From JBBRWO01 sp964388455 (GTDB lineage Bacteria; Actinomycetota; Coriobacteriia; Anaerosomatales; JAAXUF01): a stretch of DNA of 37,235 nucleotides. Location of the stretch: contig CAYMAN010000021.1 in NCBI GenBank assembly GCA_964388455.1, forward strand, positions 1 through 37,235, read 5' to 3'. Made by a program: the position numbers and the translations under genes. Under the pieces are notes generated by a model. The model ran no database searches and was not told the DNA's origin. It saw only the letters and a list, made by a program, of their open reading frames with translations. Shown here one piece after another: positions 23,603-33,100 of the stretch (within the stretch, counting starts at the first letter, position 1; each line of letters starts with the position of its first letter).

Positions 23603-26377
23603 TCAGATTCCGAGCGACCCCTCTGCGGTCTTCTCGGCAGCGACGAGGACCTTCTCGTCGACGGTATCGTCGGAGAGATGCTCCCACGGGTCGATTCCTG
23701 CGGCGACGCGCTCCAGAACACGCACCGGTGTCATCGCCCGGATGTCGAAGTCGTCGGTGAGTTCGTCCCACGCCAGCGGTACCGCGCACGACGGTCCCGA
23801 GAGGTTGCGCGTCGAGTACGGCGCGACCGCGCTGGCGCCCTCGGCATTACGCAGGTAGTCGAGGAAGATGCGCTCGTTGCGGATGTCCTTGGCGGCCTTG
23901 CCGACGAACAGCTGCGGGTGGCGCGACACGATGCCGTCCACGATGGCCTTACACAGTCCGCGTATGCGCCCGAACTCCCAGACCGGCTCGAGAGGCACCA
24001 TTACGTGCAGGCCCTTGCTGCCCGTCGACTTCACGTAGCTGGGCAGACTCAGCGCCGAGAACTCCTCGCGTATGATGCGCGCGCCCTCACAGATCTGCGC
24101 CCACGTGAGTCCGGGACCCGGGTCGAGGTCGAAGATTATGCGGTCCGGCCGCGTCGGCATATCCGTCCGTGACAGCCACGTATGAATCTCCAGTACGCCC
24201 ATCTGCGCGAGCGACACCAACCCGGCAGCCGAGTCCACCCAGAGCAGCACGTCCTCCTCGGCATGTCCGGTGAGGACGTGACCGAGGGTGTGGACATCGC
24301 GGGGGAGGCCGGCGTCCGGGTGGCGCTGGTAGAAGCACGAGCGGCCGTGGCCGACAGGGCAGCGCAGCAGCGTGAGCGGCCGGTTGCCGACGTGCGCCAG
24401 CATCGCGGGGGCGATCGCCTCGTAGTAGTCCGCAAGCGCGCGCTTCTCGAAGTCGGTGTCCGGGAACAGCAGCTTCTGTGGGTTGGTGAGGCGCACGCCG
24501 GCGACCGATTCCGGCCGCCCGAAGTCGGTGCGGTCGAGCGCCGCCTCGCGCACGACCTCCTCGGCAGCCTTGTCTTCGCGCACGCCGAGGAAGACCGGCT
24601 GGCGCAAGACGCCGTCCTTGGTCCACTCGCGAAACGCCGCCTCGATCACGAGCCGAGGCTCGGCCCAATGGAGCTCGTGGCCGCTGATCGACGGCGCGGG
24701 GTCGAAGGGGGAGTCGGGTCGCTCGGCAGCGCGCAACAGCGCGACCAGATCGGACAGAGTACGCTCGTCGAAGCCGCTCCCCACGCGGCCGGCGTAGACC
24801 AGCCGCGCGTCGTCGTAGTAGCCCACCAGCAGCGATCCCAGGTCGCCGCGTGAGCCCTGCCCCTCGGTATAGCCGCCAACGACCAGCTCCTGCGTGTGAC
24901 GGCACTTCACCTTCTGCCAGTCGCGTCCGCGGCCGGCCACGTAGCGGCTGTCAGCGCGCTTGCACACGACGCCTTCGAGCCCCGCCGAGCAGGCGGTCGC
25001 GAACAACTCGGCGCCACCGCCCAGAATGTGGTCCGCGTAGCGCAACGGCGAGGCGGGTGAGGCGGCCGTCGCGGCCTGCGCCGCCCCGGCACCGCCTCTG
25101 GCTCCGCCCCCGCCACCCGGCTCTGCCAACAGAGTCGCCAGCAGCTCCTTGCGCGCGACAAGCGGCTGCTCACGCAGATCGAACCCGTTCAGATGCAGCA
25201 GGTCGAACGCCGCGAACGCGATGCGCTCCGGATGCGACCCCAACGCCGACTGCAGCTGCTCGAAGCGCGAGACCCCCGCGTCGTCGAACACCACCGCCTC
25301 GCCATCGATCACCGCCGACGCCGCCGGCAACTTCGCGACCGCCGCCACCAACCCCGGAAACCGATCGCTCCAGTCCGCCCCACTCCGAGTAAGCGCCCGA
25401 ACCCGCCCATCTTCCAGCACCAACACCAGCCGATACCCGTCGTACTTAGCCTCCGCCACCCACTCGTCTCCCGGAGGCGGCACGTTCACCAAAGTGGCCA
25501 GCTCCAGACCTATCGAGCCCGGAACAGTCGTCTGCGCAAGTGCCGAGGGCCTCCCCGACCCCGACCCTGGCATCTGCGTCTGCCCCGCCACCTGCTCCGC
25601 GGCTCCAGAAGGCCGCACCGATTCCGTCGCCCCCCCGAGGTCTTTGGCCTTGGCGGAGCCGCGTGCACTCTTGGTCTTGGAGGAAGCACGTGATGCCGAG
25701 GCGAGCAGGCCGGAGGGGTCGGCGGAGGGCTTCGCAGGCGCAGGGCCATCCGGTCCATCCGAAGCCTCACGCCGAGAACCCCCTCCTCCGACCCCTCCGG
25801 CCTGCTCGCCCCCCGCGACAGACTCAATGCTCCGCCCAGTGGCAACACTATCAGGAAGCTCAGCCGTGATCTTGAACTCCTCGGCGGGTCGAACGAACGA
25901 GTCCTTCTCCTTGATCAGCAGCCAGTTGTCCCGCTTCTCCCCGGCGCGTGGCTTGAGCCGAACCAGCACCCATCGCCCCTGTAGCTTCTCGCCGAAGAGG
26001 TCGAACTTGAAGTCGCCCTTGGTGAGCCCCGCGTGCGGATCGCCGACAGGTTGCCACGTCCCGCGGTCCCAGACGATGACGGTCCCGCCGCCGTACTCGC
26101 CGGCCGGGATCGTGCCCTCGAAGGTGCCGTACTCGATGGGGTGGTCCTCGACGTGCACCGCCAGCCGCTTGTCGTGCGAGTCGAGCGACGGTCCCTTGGG
26201 GATTGCCCAGCTCATCAGTACGCCGTCGAGTTCGAGCCGAAAGTCGTAGTGGAGTGCTCGCGCTGCATGTTTCTGCACCACGAATCGCAGCACCGGCGCA
26301 TCCTCGGCAGCGCCACCGCCGGCGGGTTCCGGCGTATGGGTGAAGTCGCGTTTGGCGCGGTATTCCTCGAGTGGCAT
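23603..26377 (-). CDS. ligD: Multifunctional DNA ligase D (phosphoesterase-ligase-polymerase)
   Basis: LigD seals double-strand breaks in bacterial non-homologous end joining with Ku. The 924 residues are ordered phosphoesterase (about 1-175, with H37, H43-Y-D45), a low-complexity Gly/Ser/Ala/Pro-rich linker (about 180-285), ATP-dependent ligase (about 290-605, nucleophile K311 in K-Y-D-G-Y-R) and primase-polymerase (about 620-910, metal-binding Asp pair in IIFDLDPG near 747). This phosphoesterase-ligase-polymerase order is that of Pseudomonas LigD; mycobacterial LigD places the polymerase first. All three active sites are intact. The ATG follows GGAG and lies 16 bases after the ku stop. The linker is unusually long and its codons drift, suggesting weak constraint. 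Confidence 0.97.
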   Translation of the reverse strand: MPLEEYRAKRDFTHTPEPAGGGAAEDAPVLRFVVQKHAARALHYDFRLELDGVLMSWAIPKGPSLDSHDKRLAVHVEDHPIEYGTFEGTIPAGEYGGGTVIVWDRGTWQPVGDPHAGLTKGDFKFDLFGEKLQGRWVLVRLKPRAGEKRDNWLLIKEKDSFVRPAEEFKITAELPDSVATGRSIESVAGGEQAGGVGGGGSRREASDGPDGPAPAKPSADPSGLLASASRASSKTKSARGSAKAKDLGGATESVRPSGAAEQVAGQTQMPGSGSGRPSALAQTTVPGSIGLELATLVNVPPPGDEWVAEAKYDGYRLVLVLEDGRVRALTRSGADWSDRFPGLVAAVAKLPAASAVIDGEAVVFDDAGVSRFEQLQSALGSHPERIAFAAFDLLHLNGFDLREQPLVARKELLATLLAEPGGGGGARGGAGAAQAATAASPASPLRYADHILGGGAELFATACSAGLEGVVCKRADSRYVAGRGRDWQKVKCRHTQELVVGGYTEGQGSRGDLGSLLVGYYDDARLVYAGRVGSGFDERTLSDLVALLRAAERPDSPFDPAPSISGHELHWAEPRLVIEAAFREWTKDGVLRQPVFLGVREDKAAEEVVREAALDRTDFGRPESVAGVRLTNPQKLLFPDTDFEKRALADYYEAIAPAMLAHVGNRPLTLLRCPVGHGRSCFYQRHPDAGLPRDVHTLGHVLTGHAEEDVLLWVDSAAGLVSLAQMGVLEIHTWLSRTDMPTRPDRIIFDLDPGPGLTWAQICEGARIIREEFSALSLPSYVKSTGSKGLHVMVPLEPVWEFGRIRGLCKAIVDGIVSRHPQLFVGKAAKDIRNERIFLDYLRNAEGASAVAPYSTRNLSGPSCAVPLAWDELTDDFDIRAMTPVRVLERVAAGIDPWEHLSDDTVDEKVLVAAEKTAEGSLGI

Positions 26378-26393
26378 GGTTGCTCCGGCCGCC

Positions 26394-27227
26394 CTACGCG
26401 CCGGTCGCCGCAGCGGCGTCCGGACCCGCGTCTCGCTGTTCGCGTGCTTGCTCGACGCTGCGCTTCAGCAGCTCCATGATGTCGACCACCTTGCCACCTT
26501 CCTCGGCGACCTCGGCAGGTGGAGAGGGGATGGTCTCACCCCCGGCCTTGCGCTCGATCAGCGCGAGCAGATCGTCGTGGTAGGTGTCGTGATACTTCGA
26601 CGGGTCCCAGTCGCTCTGGATCGTCTCGACCAGTTGCTTCGCGAGCGCGACCTCTGCGTCGGTCACGCCGATGGCCGCGAGGTCCGCGGCAGGCAGCGTC
26701 AGTTCCGAGGAGCCGCGCAGCTCGTAGCCGTAGCGCAGCACCTCGAGCAGCAAGGCGTCGCCGTCCGGAATCAGCGCGCACAGTCTCTGTCGCGAGCGGA
26801 TCACGATCTGCCCGACGGCCACGCGGTCAGATGCTCGCAGGGCTTCTCGGAGGAGCGCGTAGGCTTTGGCGCCTTGCGGTTCAGGCACGAGGTAGTAGGG
26901 AGTGTCGAAGTACGCCGGCGCAACGTCGCGCGCGCAGACGGCGCCCAGGACGTCGATGGTTCGCGTCGCCTTGACGTTGGCGGAGGTGAAGTCGTCGTCG
27001 GCCATGATCACACGCCGGCCGTCGGGCAGGTCGAAGCCCTTGACGATCGCCTCCCACGGCACGTCCTCGCCCGTGGTCTCGTTGACGCGCTTGTTGCGCA
27101 CCGGCGAGAGATCGCGCCCGTCCACCAGATGGAAGCTGATATCGCGCTGAGCCACCGCCGAGAAGAGCCCGACAGGTATAGTGACCAGCCCGAAGGATAT
27201 CGTGCCTTTCCAGATCGCTCTCGGCAT
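26394..27227 (-). CDS. ku: Ku DNA end-binding protein
   Basis: This 277-residue bacterial Ku forms a homodimeric ring on broken DNA ends and recruits LigD. It opens with the family signature RAIWKGTISFGLV, followed by VPVGL-like and ISFH segments and the KGFDL strand; the C-terminal extension is short and Ala/acidic, not the Lys-rich tail of some actinobacteria. I chose the ATG at 27225-27227 (MPRAIWKG) after GGGGAAG over a codon eight residues upstream. Its start is two bases past the stop of the DUF2177 gene, and ligD follows 16 bases after its own stop, so the three form one operon. Confidence 0.97.
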   Translation of the reverse strand: MPRAIWKGTISFGLVTIPVGLFSAVAQRDISFHLVDGRDLSPVRNKRVNETTGEDVPWEAIVKGFDLPDGRRVIMADDDFTSANVKATRTIDVLGAVCARDVAPAYFDTPYYLVPEPQGAKAYALLREALRASDRVAVGQIVIRSRQRLCALIPDGDALLLEVLRYGYELRGSSELTLPAADLAAIGVTDAEVALAKQLVETIQSDWDPSKYHDTYHDDLLALIERKAGGETIPSPPAEVAEEGGKVVDIMELLKRSVEQAREQRDAGPDAAAATGA

Positions 27228-27229
27228 CG

Positions 27230-27667
27230 CTACTTCCCCAATCCGATCCACACGCCGCCGTAGTAGCCGGCGACCGCTACGACGCTGTTAAGTACTGTGC
27301 CCCAGATCATATCGATAATGCTGAGATCCACGGGCCAGTTGGCGATGGTGGAGAGGTTGGTCAGGTCGTACGTCGCGTACGCTACGAACCCGAACAGGGC
27401 CCCGCGCCACAGCGCCCCGACGACGGCGCCTTCCTGCAAGCCGGGAATGATCGCCAGTGCGATGAGCCCCACGAGGTACACCAGATAGAATGCGGCAGCC
27501 ACGGGCACGTTGGGCTTCTCGGCCAGGAGGTAGGGCGCACTCTTGCCCACGACACCGAGTGCGGGCTGATAGAGTCGGGGTACTGCCGTCGAGAGCCAGA
27601 TGAAATCCATCGCGAAGAACACCGCGGTGCAGATTCCGTACAGGCCGAGTAGCTTGCCAAAAGACAT
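27230..27667 (-). CDS. DUF2177 membrane protein
   Basis: This is a 145-residue protein with four predicted membrane spans (about residues 5-22, 52-72, 80-100 and 118-140) and the DUF2177 landmarks: AMDFIWLS near the start, YLVYLVGLIAL, and YATYDLTNLSTIANW before the last span. The family has no known activity. The ATG at 27665-27667 follows GGAGGT. It is the first gene of the operon and is tightly joined to ku (two-base gap), so it may be coregulated with DNA repair, or the linkage may be incidental. Confidence 0.88.
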   Translation of the reverse strand: MSFGKLLGLYGICTAVFFAMDFIWLSTAVPRLYQPALGVVGKSAPYLLAEKPNVPVAAAFYLVYLVGLIALAIIPGLQEGAVVGALWRGALFGFVAYATYDLTNLSTIANWPVDLSIIDMIWGTVLNSVVAVAGYYGGVWIGLGK

Positions 27668-27787
27668 CGTGACCTCCAGTTTCAGTGAACACGCCATGTA
27701 GAGTCTTCCCCAGATGTGCCTGCGGTGGTTCAGTACGACGGCAAGATGACCGATACTCCTCGTACTCGCACCTTCCTCAGGAGAAAC

Positions 27788-29779
27788 ATGAACCTCAAGA
27801 ACTTCGCGCTACGCCGAGTACTCATGATGGTCCTCGCCATCGCCGTCCTGCTTCCGGTGGTGAGCATCGGAGTGTTCGCGATTCCGTGGTACAAGTCATC
27901 GCTACGGAGCGAAGCGCTGCGCACACTCGAGACCCACGCCACCGTTGCTCACGAGCAGTTGCACTCGATGAAGACCCTGCGGATCTCTCAGCTCGAGACC
28001 CTCGCGCGTACCACGTTCTCGGGCGCCTCGTTCCGCGATTCCGCCGCGCTTCAGAGCGAGTTGCAGCGCCAGAGCTCGCTTCTGGGCTACGACTACCTGC
28101 TCTGGGTCGACACCCAGGATGTCGTACGCGGCTCGGCGAGCGGCGAAGTCGGGCACACCCTGGACTGGCCGACGGTGTCCAAGATGAGTCGCTCGGCAGA
28201 GACCACCGCATTCGTGGCGATCATCCCGCCCTCGGAGCTCTACGCCCTCGGGATCGCCGACAAGTACACCATCGCCATGAAGACCGCCGAGAACGGCTCG
28301 GCGGATGCGACTGAAGTCGCCGGCGCGCTTGCGGTCGTCTCCATCACGCCGGTCACCAAGAACGGTAAGCGCGTGGCGAGCATCGTCGGCTTCGACGTGC
28401 TCAAGCTCGACAACGGGTTCACCGACGACATCCAGACCAAGCTGGGCGGCCAGGCGACGCTGTTCCAAAACGGCGTCCGCGTCGCCACCACCGTCCGCAC
28501 CGCCGAGAAGGCGCGCGCGATCGGCACGCCGGTGTCGGACAAGGTCCGCGCGGCAGTCCTGGCGGGAGGCGAGCGGTTCCGTGGCGAGGCACAGGTGGTT
28601 GGCGAGACGTACGTCGCCTCCTATGACCCGCTGCGCGACCCGAGCGGGCAGGTCGTCGGCATGCTGTTCACCGGCATCTCCAACCAGCCGTACGAGGCCG
28701 CGCTCATCAAGTTCTCGATCACGTTCATAGCCGTGCTGATTCTTGGGCTCGCCGTGGCACTCACGCTGGGCTGGTTCGCATCGGCATTGATCACCAAGCC
28801 GATCGCCGGCGTGGTCGATGCGGCCTCCCACATCGCCGACGGCGATCTGACGACCGTCGTTCCGGAGGCGGGGTACCGCGAGGCGATCACCATGGGCGCG
28901 GCGTTCAACTCGATGACGACGCAGCTGCGCAACGTGCTCCAGCAGGTGGGAACGTCGGCAGCGCGTCTCGACACCGTGTCCAGCGAGATCGCCGGCGCGT
29001 CGCTGAGTGAGGCCGAGACCGCCAGCGAGCAGGCCTCATCCGTCTCGGAGGCGACCGCCACCATCGAGGAGCTCACGCGCAGCTTCGCCGCGGTCGCCGC
29101 AGGCGCACGTCATGTTCTCGAGATCGCCGAGGACTCGCTCGAGGCCGCCGAGGGCGGCCGCGCCAAGGTAGAAGGCGGCGCGCACGCCGTGCAGCGACTG
29201 GCCGGCGGCTCAGCGCAGGTAGCAGAGGCCGCAAGTACGCTGGCCGAGGTCGCCGAAAACATCGACCAGGTCACCTACGTAATCGGTGCCATCGCCGAGC
29301 AGACCAAAATTCTCGCACTCAACGCCGCGATCGAGGCAGCCCGCGCGGGCGAGGCCGGCAAGGGCTTCGCGGTCGTCTCCAAGGAGATCCGCACGCTCGC
29401 AGACTCGGTCACGACGTCGGTCAGCCGCATCGAATCGCTCGTCACCGGCATCCAGACTGCGAGCAAGTCGCTCACCGTCACCGCAAGCGAACAGACCGCA
29501 ATGGCCGAGGACAGCGTGACGAGTGCGCTCGAGACGCGCGAGTCACTCGACGGCATCCTCGAACAGATGTCGAAGACCGCGGCCGCCGCACGCGAGATCG
29601 CCGCTGCCGCAACTCAGCAGCAGACGGCGGCCAAGCAGATCGTCGAGGTCATGCATCAGGTGAGCAAGGGCGTGAGTGGCAGCGCCGTCTCGTCTCGGCA
29701 GTTGGCGGAGTCCGCAGGCGTTGTGCAGAAGGAGTCCGAGACACTTTCGAGCGGACTGGGCAGGTTCCGGACCCGGTAG
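27788..29779 (+). CDS. Methyl-accepting chemotaxis protein with Cache-type sensor
   Basis: This is a 663-residue transmembrane chemoreceptor: first span about residues 12-32, an extracellular Cache-type ligand domain (about 36-300, with GGQATLFQNGVRVATTV and PLRDPSGQVVGMLFTG typical of single-Cache-3-like sensors), a second span (about 312-335), a HAMP linker, and a signalling hairpin whose tip reads EQTKILALNAAIEAARAGE, the kinase-contact region. It should control CheA; no che genes are in the window. The ATG at 27788 follows AGGAGAA, and the first span then starts where expected. The ligand is unknown; small organic acids are common for this sensor type. Confidence 0.95.
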   Translation: MNLKNFALRRVLMMVLAIAVLLPVVSIGVFAIPWYKSSLRSEALRTLETHATVAHEQLHSMKTLRISQLETLARTTFSGASFRDSAALQSELQRQSSLLGYDYLLWVDTQDVVRGSASGEVGHTLDWPTVSKMSRSAETTAFVAIIPPSELYALGIADKYTIAMKTAENGSADATEVAGALAVVSITPVTKNGKRVASIVGFDVLKLDNGFTDDIQTKLGGQATLFQNGVRVATTVRTAEKARAIGTPVSDKVRAAVLAGGERFRGEAQVVGETYVASYDPLRDPSGQVVGMLFTGISNQPYEAALIKFSITFIAVLILGLAVALTLGWFASALITKPIAGVVDAASHIADGDLTTVVPEAGYREAITMGAAFNSMTTQLRNVLQQVGTSAARLDTVSSEIAGASLSEAETASEQASSVSEATATIEELTRSFAAVAAGARHVLEIAEDSLEAAEGGRAKVEGGAHAVQRLAGGSAQVAEAASTLAEVAENIDQVTYVIGAIAEQTKILALNAAIEAARAGEAGKGFAVVSKEIRTLADSVTTSVSRIESLVTGIQTASKSLTVTASEQTAMAEDSVTSALETRESLDGILEQMSKTAAAAREIAAAATQQQTAAKQIVEVMHQVSKGVSGSAVSSRQLAESAGVVQKESETLSSGLGRFRTR

Positions 29780-29812
29780 GCGCGAGTCACCGCCGGCCCG
29801 GAGGTACGCGGC

Positions 29813-31282
29813 CTATAGCAGGTTCGCGCTCAGGCGTGCCGCTGAGTTGCGCAGGCGCACGAGCCTGTTCATCGAGTCGAGCTCCTCGAGGGTGATCTCT
29901 CGGCATGACTCGAGGTCGCGGTCGAATATCGCTTCCTGCTCGATGGTTGTGTCGTGGTCGAACGTCCACAGCATGATCTCTCGCTGGAGCCGGAGGCTAC
30001 GCAGGTCGAGGTTGAGCGTGCCGATGGCGCACGCCTCGGAGTCCACCGCGATGGTCTTGGCGTGGAAGAATCCCGTCTCGTAGACGTAGACCCGCGCGCC
30101 GGCGACTATCAGTTGGCGCCAGTAGGACTGCGCGGCCCAGAATGCCCAGACGTGGTCGGGCACCCCGGTCATCATCAGGCGCACGTCGATTCCGGCCAGC
30201 GCCGCGTTCATCATCGCGTCGTAGATGCCGGGGTCGGGCACGAAGTACGGCGACTGGAGCCGGACCGACTTCTCGGCACCGCTGATCGCGACCATGTGCG
30301 CTCGACGTGCGGACTCCATCGGGTCGTCGACGCCCTGCGCGACGGCCTGAACCACCATGGGCTCGCCTGAAGTGAGCGTGGGGTCGGGTTCTGGGAAGTA
30401 CTGCGGCTCGAACATGCAGCGATCGCCCTGACCGATGAGCCATCGGTGCGCGAACCACTTCTGCAGCGCGGCGACGCCGGGGCCGGTGATGCGCGCTGAC
30501 GTGTCGCGCCAGCTGTCGTAGCGCGCGCCGCCGTCGATGTACTCCTGCCCCACGTTGTGGCCACCGGTGTAACCGATCTCTGCATCGATGACGACGATCT
30601 TGCGATGGTTGCGGTAGTTGATGCTGCCGATGGCAGTGGTGTCAGCGCGGACAATCGCACCGGCGTCGCGCAGGGCGTGTAGCTGGTCCTTGCGGTACGG
30701 CAGGCTGCCGATCCAGTCGTAGTTGATGCGGACCTCGACGCCGGCGCCCAGCCGATCGAAGAGTACCTTGGCCACCTTCTTGGTCAGTTCGTCGTGCTCC
30801 CAGATGTAGAACTGCAGGTGGATGAAGCGGGTGGCTGCCGCCATGTCGGCGATCAGCGACGCGAAGAACTCCTCGCCGGTCGGCAGGATGTCGAACGAGC
30901 GAATGGGCAGCGGTCGGTCGTCGTTGACGGCGCGGATCGAGTGCGAGATTCGTCCGGTCACGGTGCCTTCGAAGCGCGCCTGGAAGTCAGCCTGCAGCTG
31001 CAGGTACGGTTCATAGACCGCGAGCATGGCCTCGCGCATCTCGTCACGGGCGGTCTTGGTGATCGCCCGCTTGGGGATGCGGTGCTTCCAGTCCCGCCCC
31101 AGGAAGAAGTAGAGCACCAGCCCGAAGCCGGGAAACGCGACCAGCACCAGGATCCACGCGAGCGTGATCGTCGGTTCACGGTCCTCGCCGATGATCGCCA
31201 CCACGGCCACGATCCAGTAGACGACAAGCGCCAGGCCGAGGATGCCGAGCTGCTGATACAGGGAGACGGGGCCGATCGGCAT
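29813..31282 (-). CDS. Cardiolipin synthase-like phospholipase D family protein
   Basis: This 489-residue membrane enzyme joins two phosphatidylglycerols to make cardiolipin, judged by family. Two N-terminal spans (QLGILGLALVVYWIVAVVAI and the following segment to FLG) precede two phospholipase D domains. The HKD motifs are complete: H226-R-K228 with IVVIDAEIGYTGG, and H407-A-K409 with TIAVDSEACAIGT. Length and layout match bacterial Cls. The ATG at 31280-31282 follows AGAGGAA. It diverges from the M20 peptidase gene (98 bases between starts) and converges on the chemoreceptor gene. The exact product could be another phospholipid made by the same fold. Confidence 0.92.
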   Translation of the reverse strand: MPIGPVSLYQQLGILGLALVVYWIVAVVAIIGEDREPTITLAWILVLVAFPGFGLVLYFFLGRDWKHRIPKRAITKTARDEMREAMLAVYEPYLQLQADFQARFEGTVTGRISHSIRAVNDDRPLPIRSFDILPTGEEFFASLIADMAAATRFIHLQFYIWEHDELTKKVAKVLFDRLGAGVEVRINYDWIGSLPYRKDQLHALRDAGAIVRADTTAIGSINYRNHRKIVVIDAEIGYTGGHNVGQEYIDGGARYDSWRDTSARITGPGVAALQKWFAHRWLIGQGDRCMFEPQYFPEPDPTLTSGEPMVVQAVAQGVDDPMESARRAHMVAISGAEKSVRLQSPYFVPDPGIYDAMMNAALAGIDVRLMMTGVPDHVWAFWAAQSYWRQLIVAGARVYVYETGFFHAKTIAVDSEACAIGTLNLDLRSLRLQREIMLWTFDHDTTIEQEAIFDRDLESCREITLEELDSMNRLVRLRNSAARLSANLL

Positions 31283-31380
31283 GCGATTCCTCTCCGTGTG
31301 GCTTCGATTTCGCAATGGTACGGTGTGACACTCCTGACAAGTATGTCCCACTTCGCCCGCGATTATGAGAGGCACGTGCG

Positions 31381-32730
31381 ATGCTCAGCACTCAAGAGAT
31401 CCGCGTCCGAGCCGACGCCTTGATGCCCGGCGTCATCGAGGACCTTGCGGCGCTGGTGCGATTCCCGTCAGTCGCCTTCATGGGCTACCCGCCCGAGCCG
31501 GTGCTCGCCTGCGCCGAGGCGGTCGTCGAGATGCTCAAACGCTACGGTGCCGACAACGCGCGACTCATCGAGATCCCCGGCGGCTATCCCGCCGCCTATG
31601 CAGAAATCCCGGGTCCCGAGGGCTCGCCGACGGTGCTGCTCTACGGCCACTACGACGTCCAGCCCGCTCCGCCGGAGCAAGGGTGGGACGCCGACCCGTG
31701 GGAGCCCGTCATTCGCGACGGTCGTCTCTACGGCCGCGGCGCCGCGGACAACAAGAGCGGCGTCCTCATATGCGCCGCGTCGCTTGCGGTGTTCGAGGGC
31801 ACACCGCCGGTGAAAGTGAAGATTCTGATCGAGGGCGAGGAGGAGACCGACAGCCACCTCGAGGCGTTCGTCGAGGCGAACCCCGAGCTGTTCACCGCCG
31901 ACCTCTACGTCATCAACGACAAGGGCAACCTCGAGGTCGGTACACCTGTGCTCATGACCACGCTGCGCGGTGATGTCTCGTGCAAGGTCGAGGTTCGCAC
32001 CATCGAGCACCCGCTGCACTCAGGGCTCTTTGGCGGCCCGACGCCCGACGCGCTCATGGCGCTCATCCGCATCCTCGACACGCTGCTCGATGAGGATGGC
32101 GCGTGCGCCGTGCCCGGCGTCACGCACCGCGAGTGGGAGGGCGCCGAGATGCCCGAGGACGTCCTGCTCGCCAACGCCAAGGTGCTACCGGGCGTGCAAC
32201 TCGTGGGCCGCGGCAGCATCGGCTCGAGACTGTGGAGCAAGCCCTCCATCAACGTCCTCGGCATCGATGCACCCAGCATCGCGCAGGCGGCCAGCATCCT
32301 GATCCCGTGCGCCTCGGCGGCAATCGCCATGCGCGTGCCCCCGGGCGCGGACCCGACCGTCGAGCGCGAGAAGCTGCTGGAGCACGTGAGATCGGTGGTA
32401 CCGTGGGGCGCCGAGGTGAGCGTCACGCCGTTCATGGCGCTCGAGCCCTTCGCCGCTCCCAGCGGTGGGCGTGCGTTCAACGCGGCGATGCGCGCGATGG
32501 AGGAGGCGTTCGGCGCGCCAGCCCATCAGGTGGGAAGTGGCGGCTCGATCCCGCTCCTCGGCACGCTTGCGCGGGTCTGCCCCATGGCCGAGTTCGTGCT
32601 CTGGGGCGCCGAGGACATGGCGCGCGCTCGGATCCACGGGCCCAACGAGAGTGCTGACATCGCGGAGATAGAACGCCTCATCACGGCCCAGGCGCTGCTT
32701 TTGGCCGAGTTGGGCGGGTCGGAGGCGTAA
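31381..32730 (+). CDS. M20 family metallo-dipeptidase
   Basis: This 449-residue cytoplasmic two-zinc peptidase resembles the M20 dipeptidases (carnosinase/ArgE/CPG2 group). The metal ligands and catalytic residues are in order: H90 and D92 in GHYDVQP, D123 in GRGAADNKSG, E151-G-E-E-E-T-D157, an Asp in VINDKG and the final His in RIHGPNES. A dimerisation (lid) domain covers about residues 195-320. All needed residues are present, so it should be active on dipeptides or N-acyl amino acids. The ATG follows GAGAGG. It has no signal peptide and is not obviously linked to a transporter. Confidence 0.93.
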   Translation: MLSTQEIRVRADALMPGVIEDLAALVRFPSVAFMGYPPEPVLACAEAVVEMLKRYGADNARLIEIPGGYPAAYAEIPGPEGSPTVLLYGHYDVQPAPPEQGWDADPWEPVIRDGRLYGRGAADNKSGVLICAASLAVFEGTPPVKVKILIEGEEETDSHLEAFVEANPELFTADLYVINDKGNLEVGTPVLMTTLRGDVSCKVEVRTIEHPLHSGLFGGPTPDALMALIRILDTLLDEDGACAVPGVTHREWEGAEMPEDVLLANAKVLPGVQLVGRGSIGSRLWSKPSINVLGIDAPSIAQAASILIPCASAAIAMRVPPGADPTVEREKLLEHVRSVVPWGAEVSVTPFMALEPFAAPSGGRAFNAAMRAMEEAFGAPAHQVGSGGSIPLLGTLARVCPMAEFVLWGAEDMARARIHGPNESADIAEIERLITAQALLLAELGGSEA

Positions 32731-33100
32731 CACTCCCAGTGGCGCGGCCCGAACGGGGCGCACTCATCGCGGCGCCCGCCACATCAACACGCCGCCACCC
32801 GCACAGTGCCTGAAGAGCATCTTCGCCGCTTCGTTCGCAGGGGATCTCGGAGCCGAAGAGCGCGAGGGCCCCGAACGCATGCGGGTTTCCTTCTTCTCTG
32901 GGTACGCTCGGACGGTCAGGGATACGAACCGCCGTCGGGACACCTGATGCTGTTTTCGGGGCGTCAGCTGTTCCGACGGATGCTCACTCCCATGAACTGA
33001 GAGGAGACCCCTAAAGTTCTTACGAGCTCTCGTGGACGACAGTATGTCAGGGAAGTACTCTGTGAGTTCAGCAGTAGTTGGCACATAGGGGAGGAGCATT
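32731..33100. other. Intergenic stretch, no convincing gene
   Basis: Both strands have short open frames here (one reading minus-strand 33120 to 32764), but none has a family I recognise, and their composition does not look coding. It marks the change from GC-rich sequence to the lower-GC patch, which starts near 33000. The last 30 bases carry the GGGGAGGAG ribosome site of the next gene. Confidence 0.5.
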
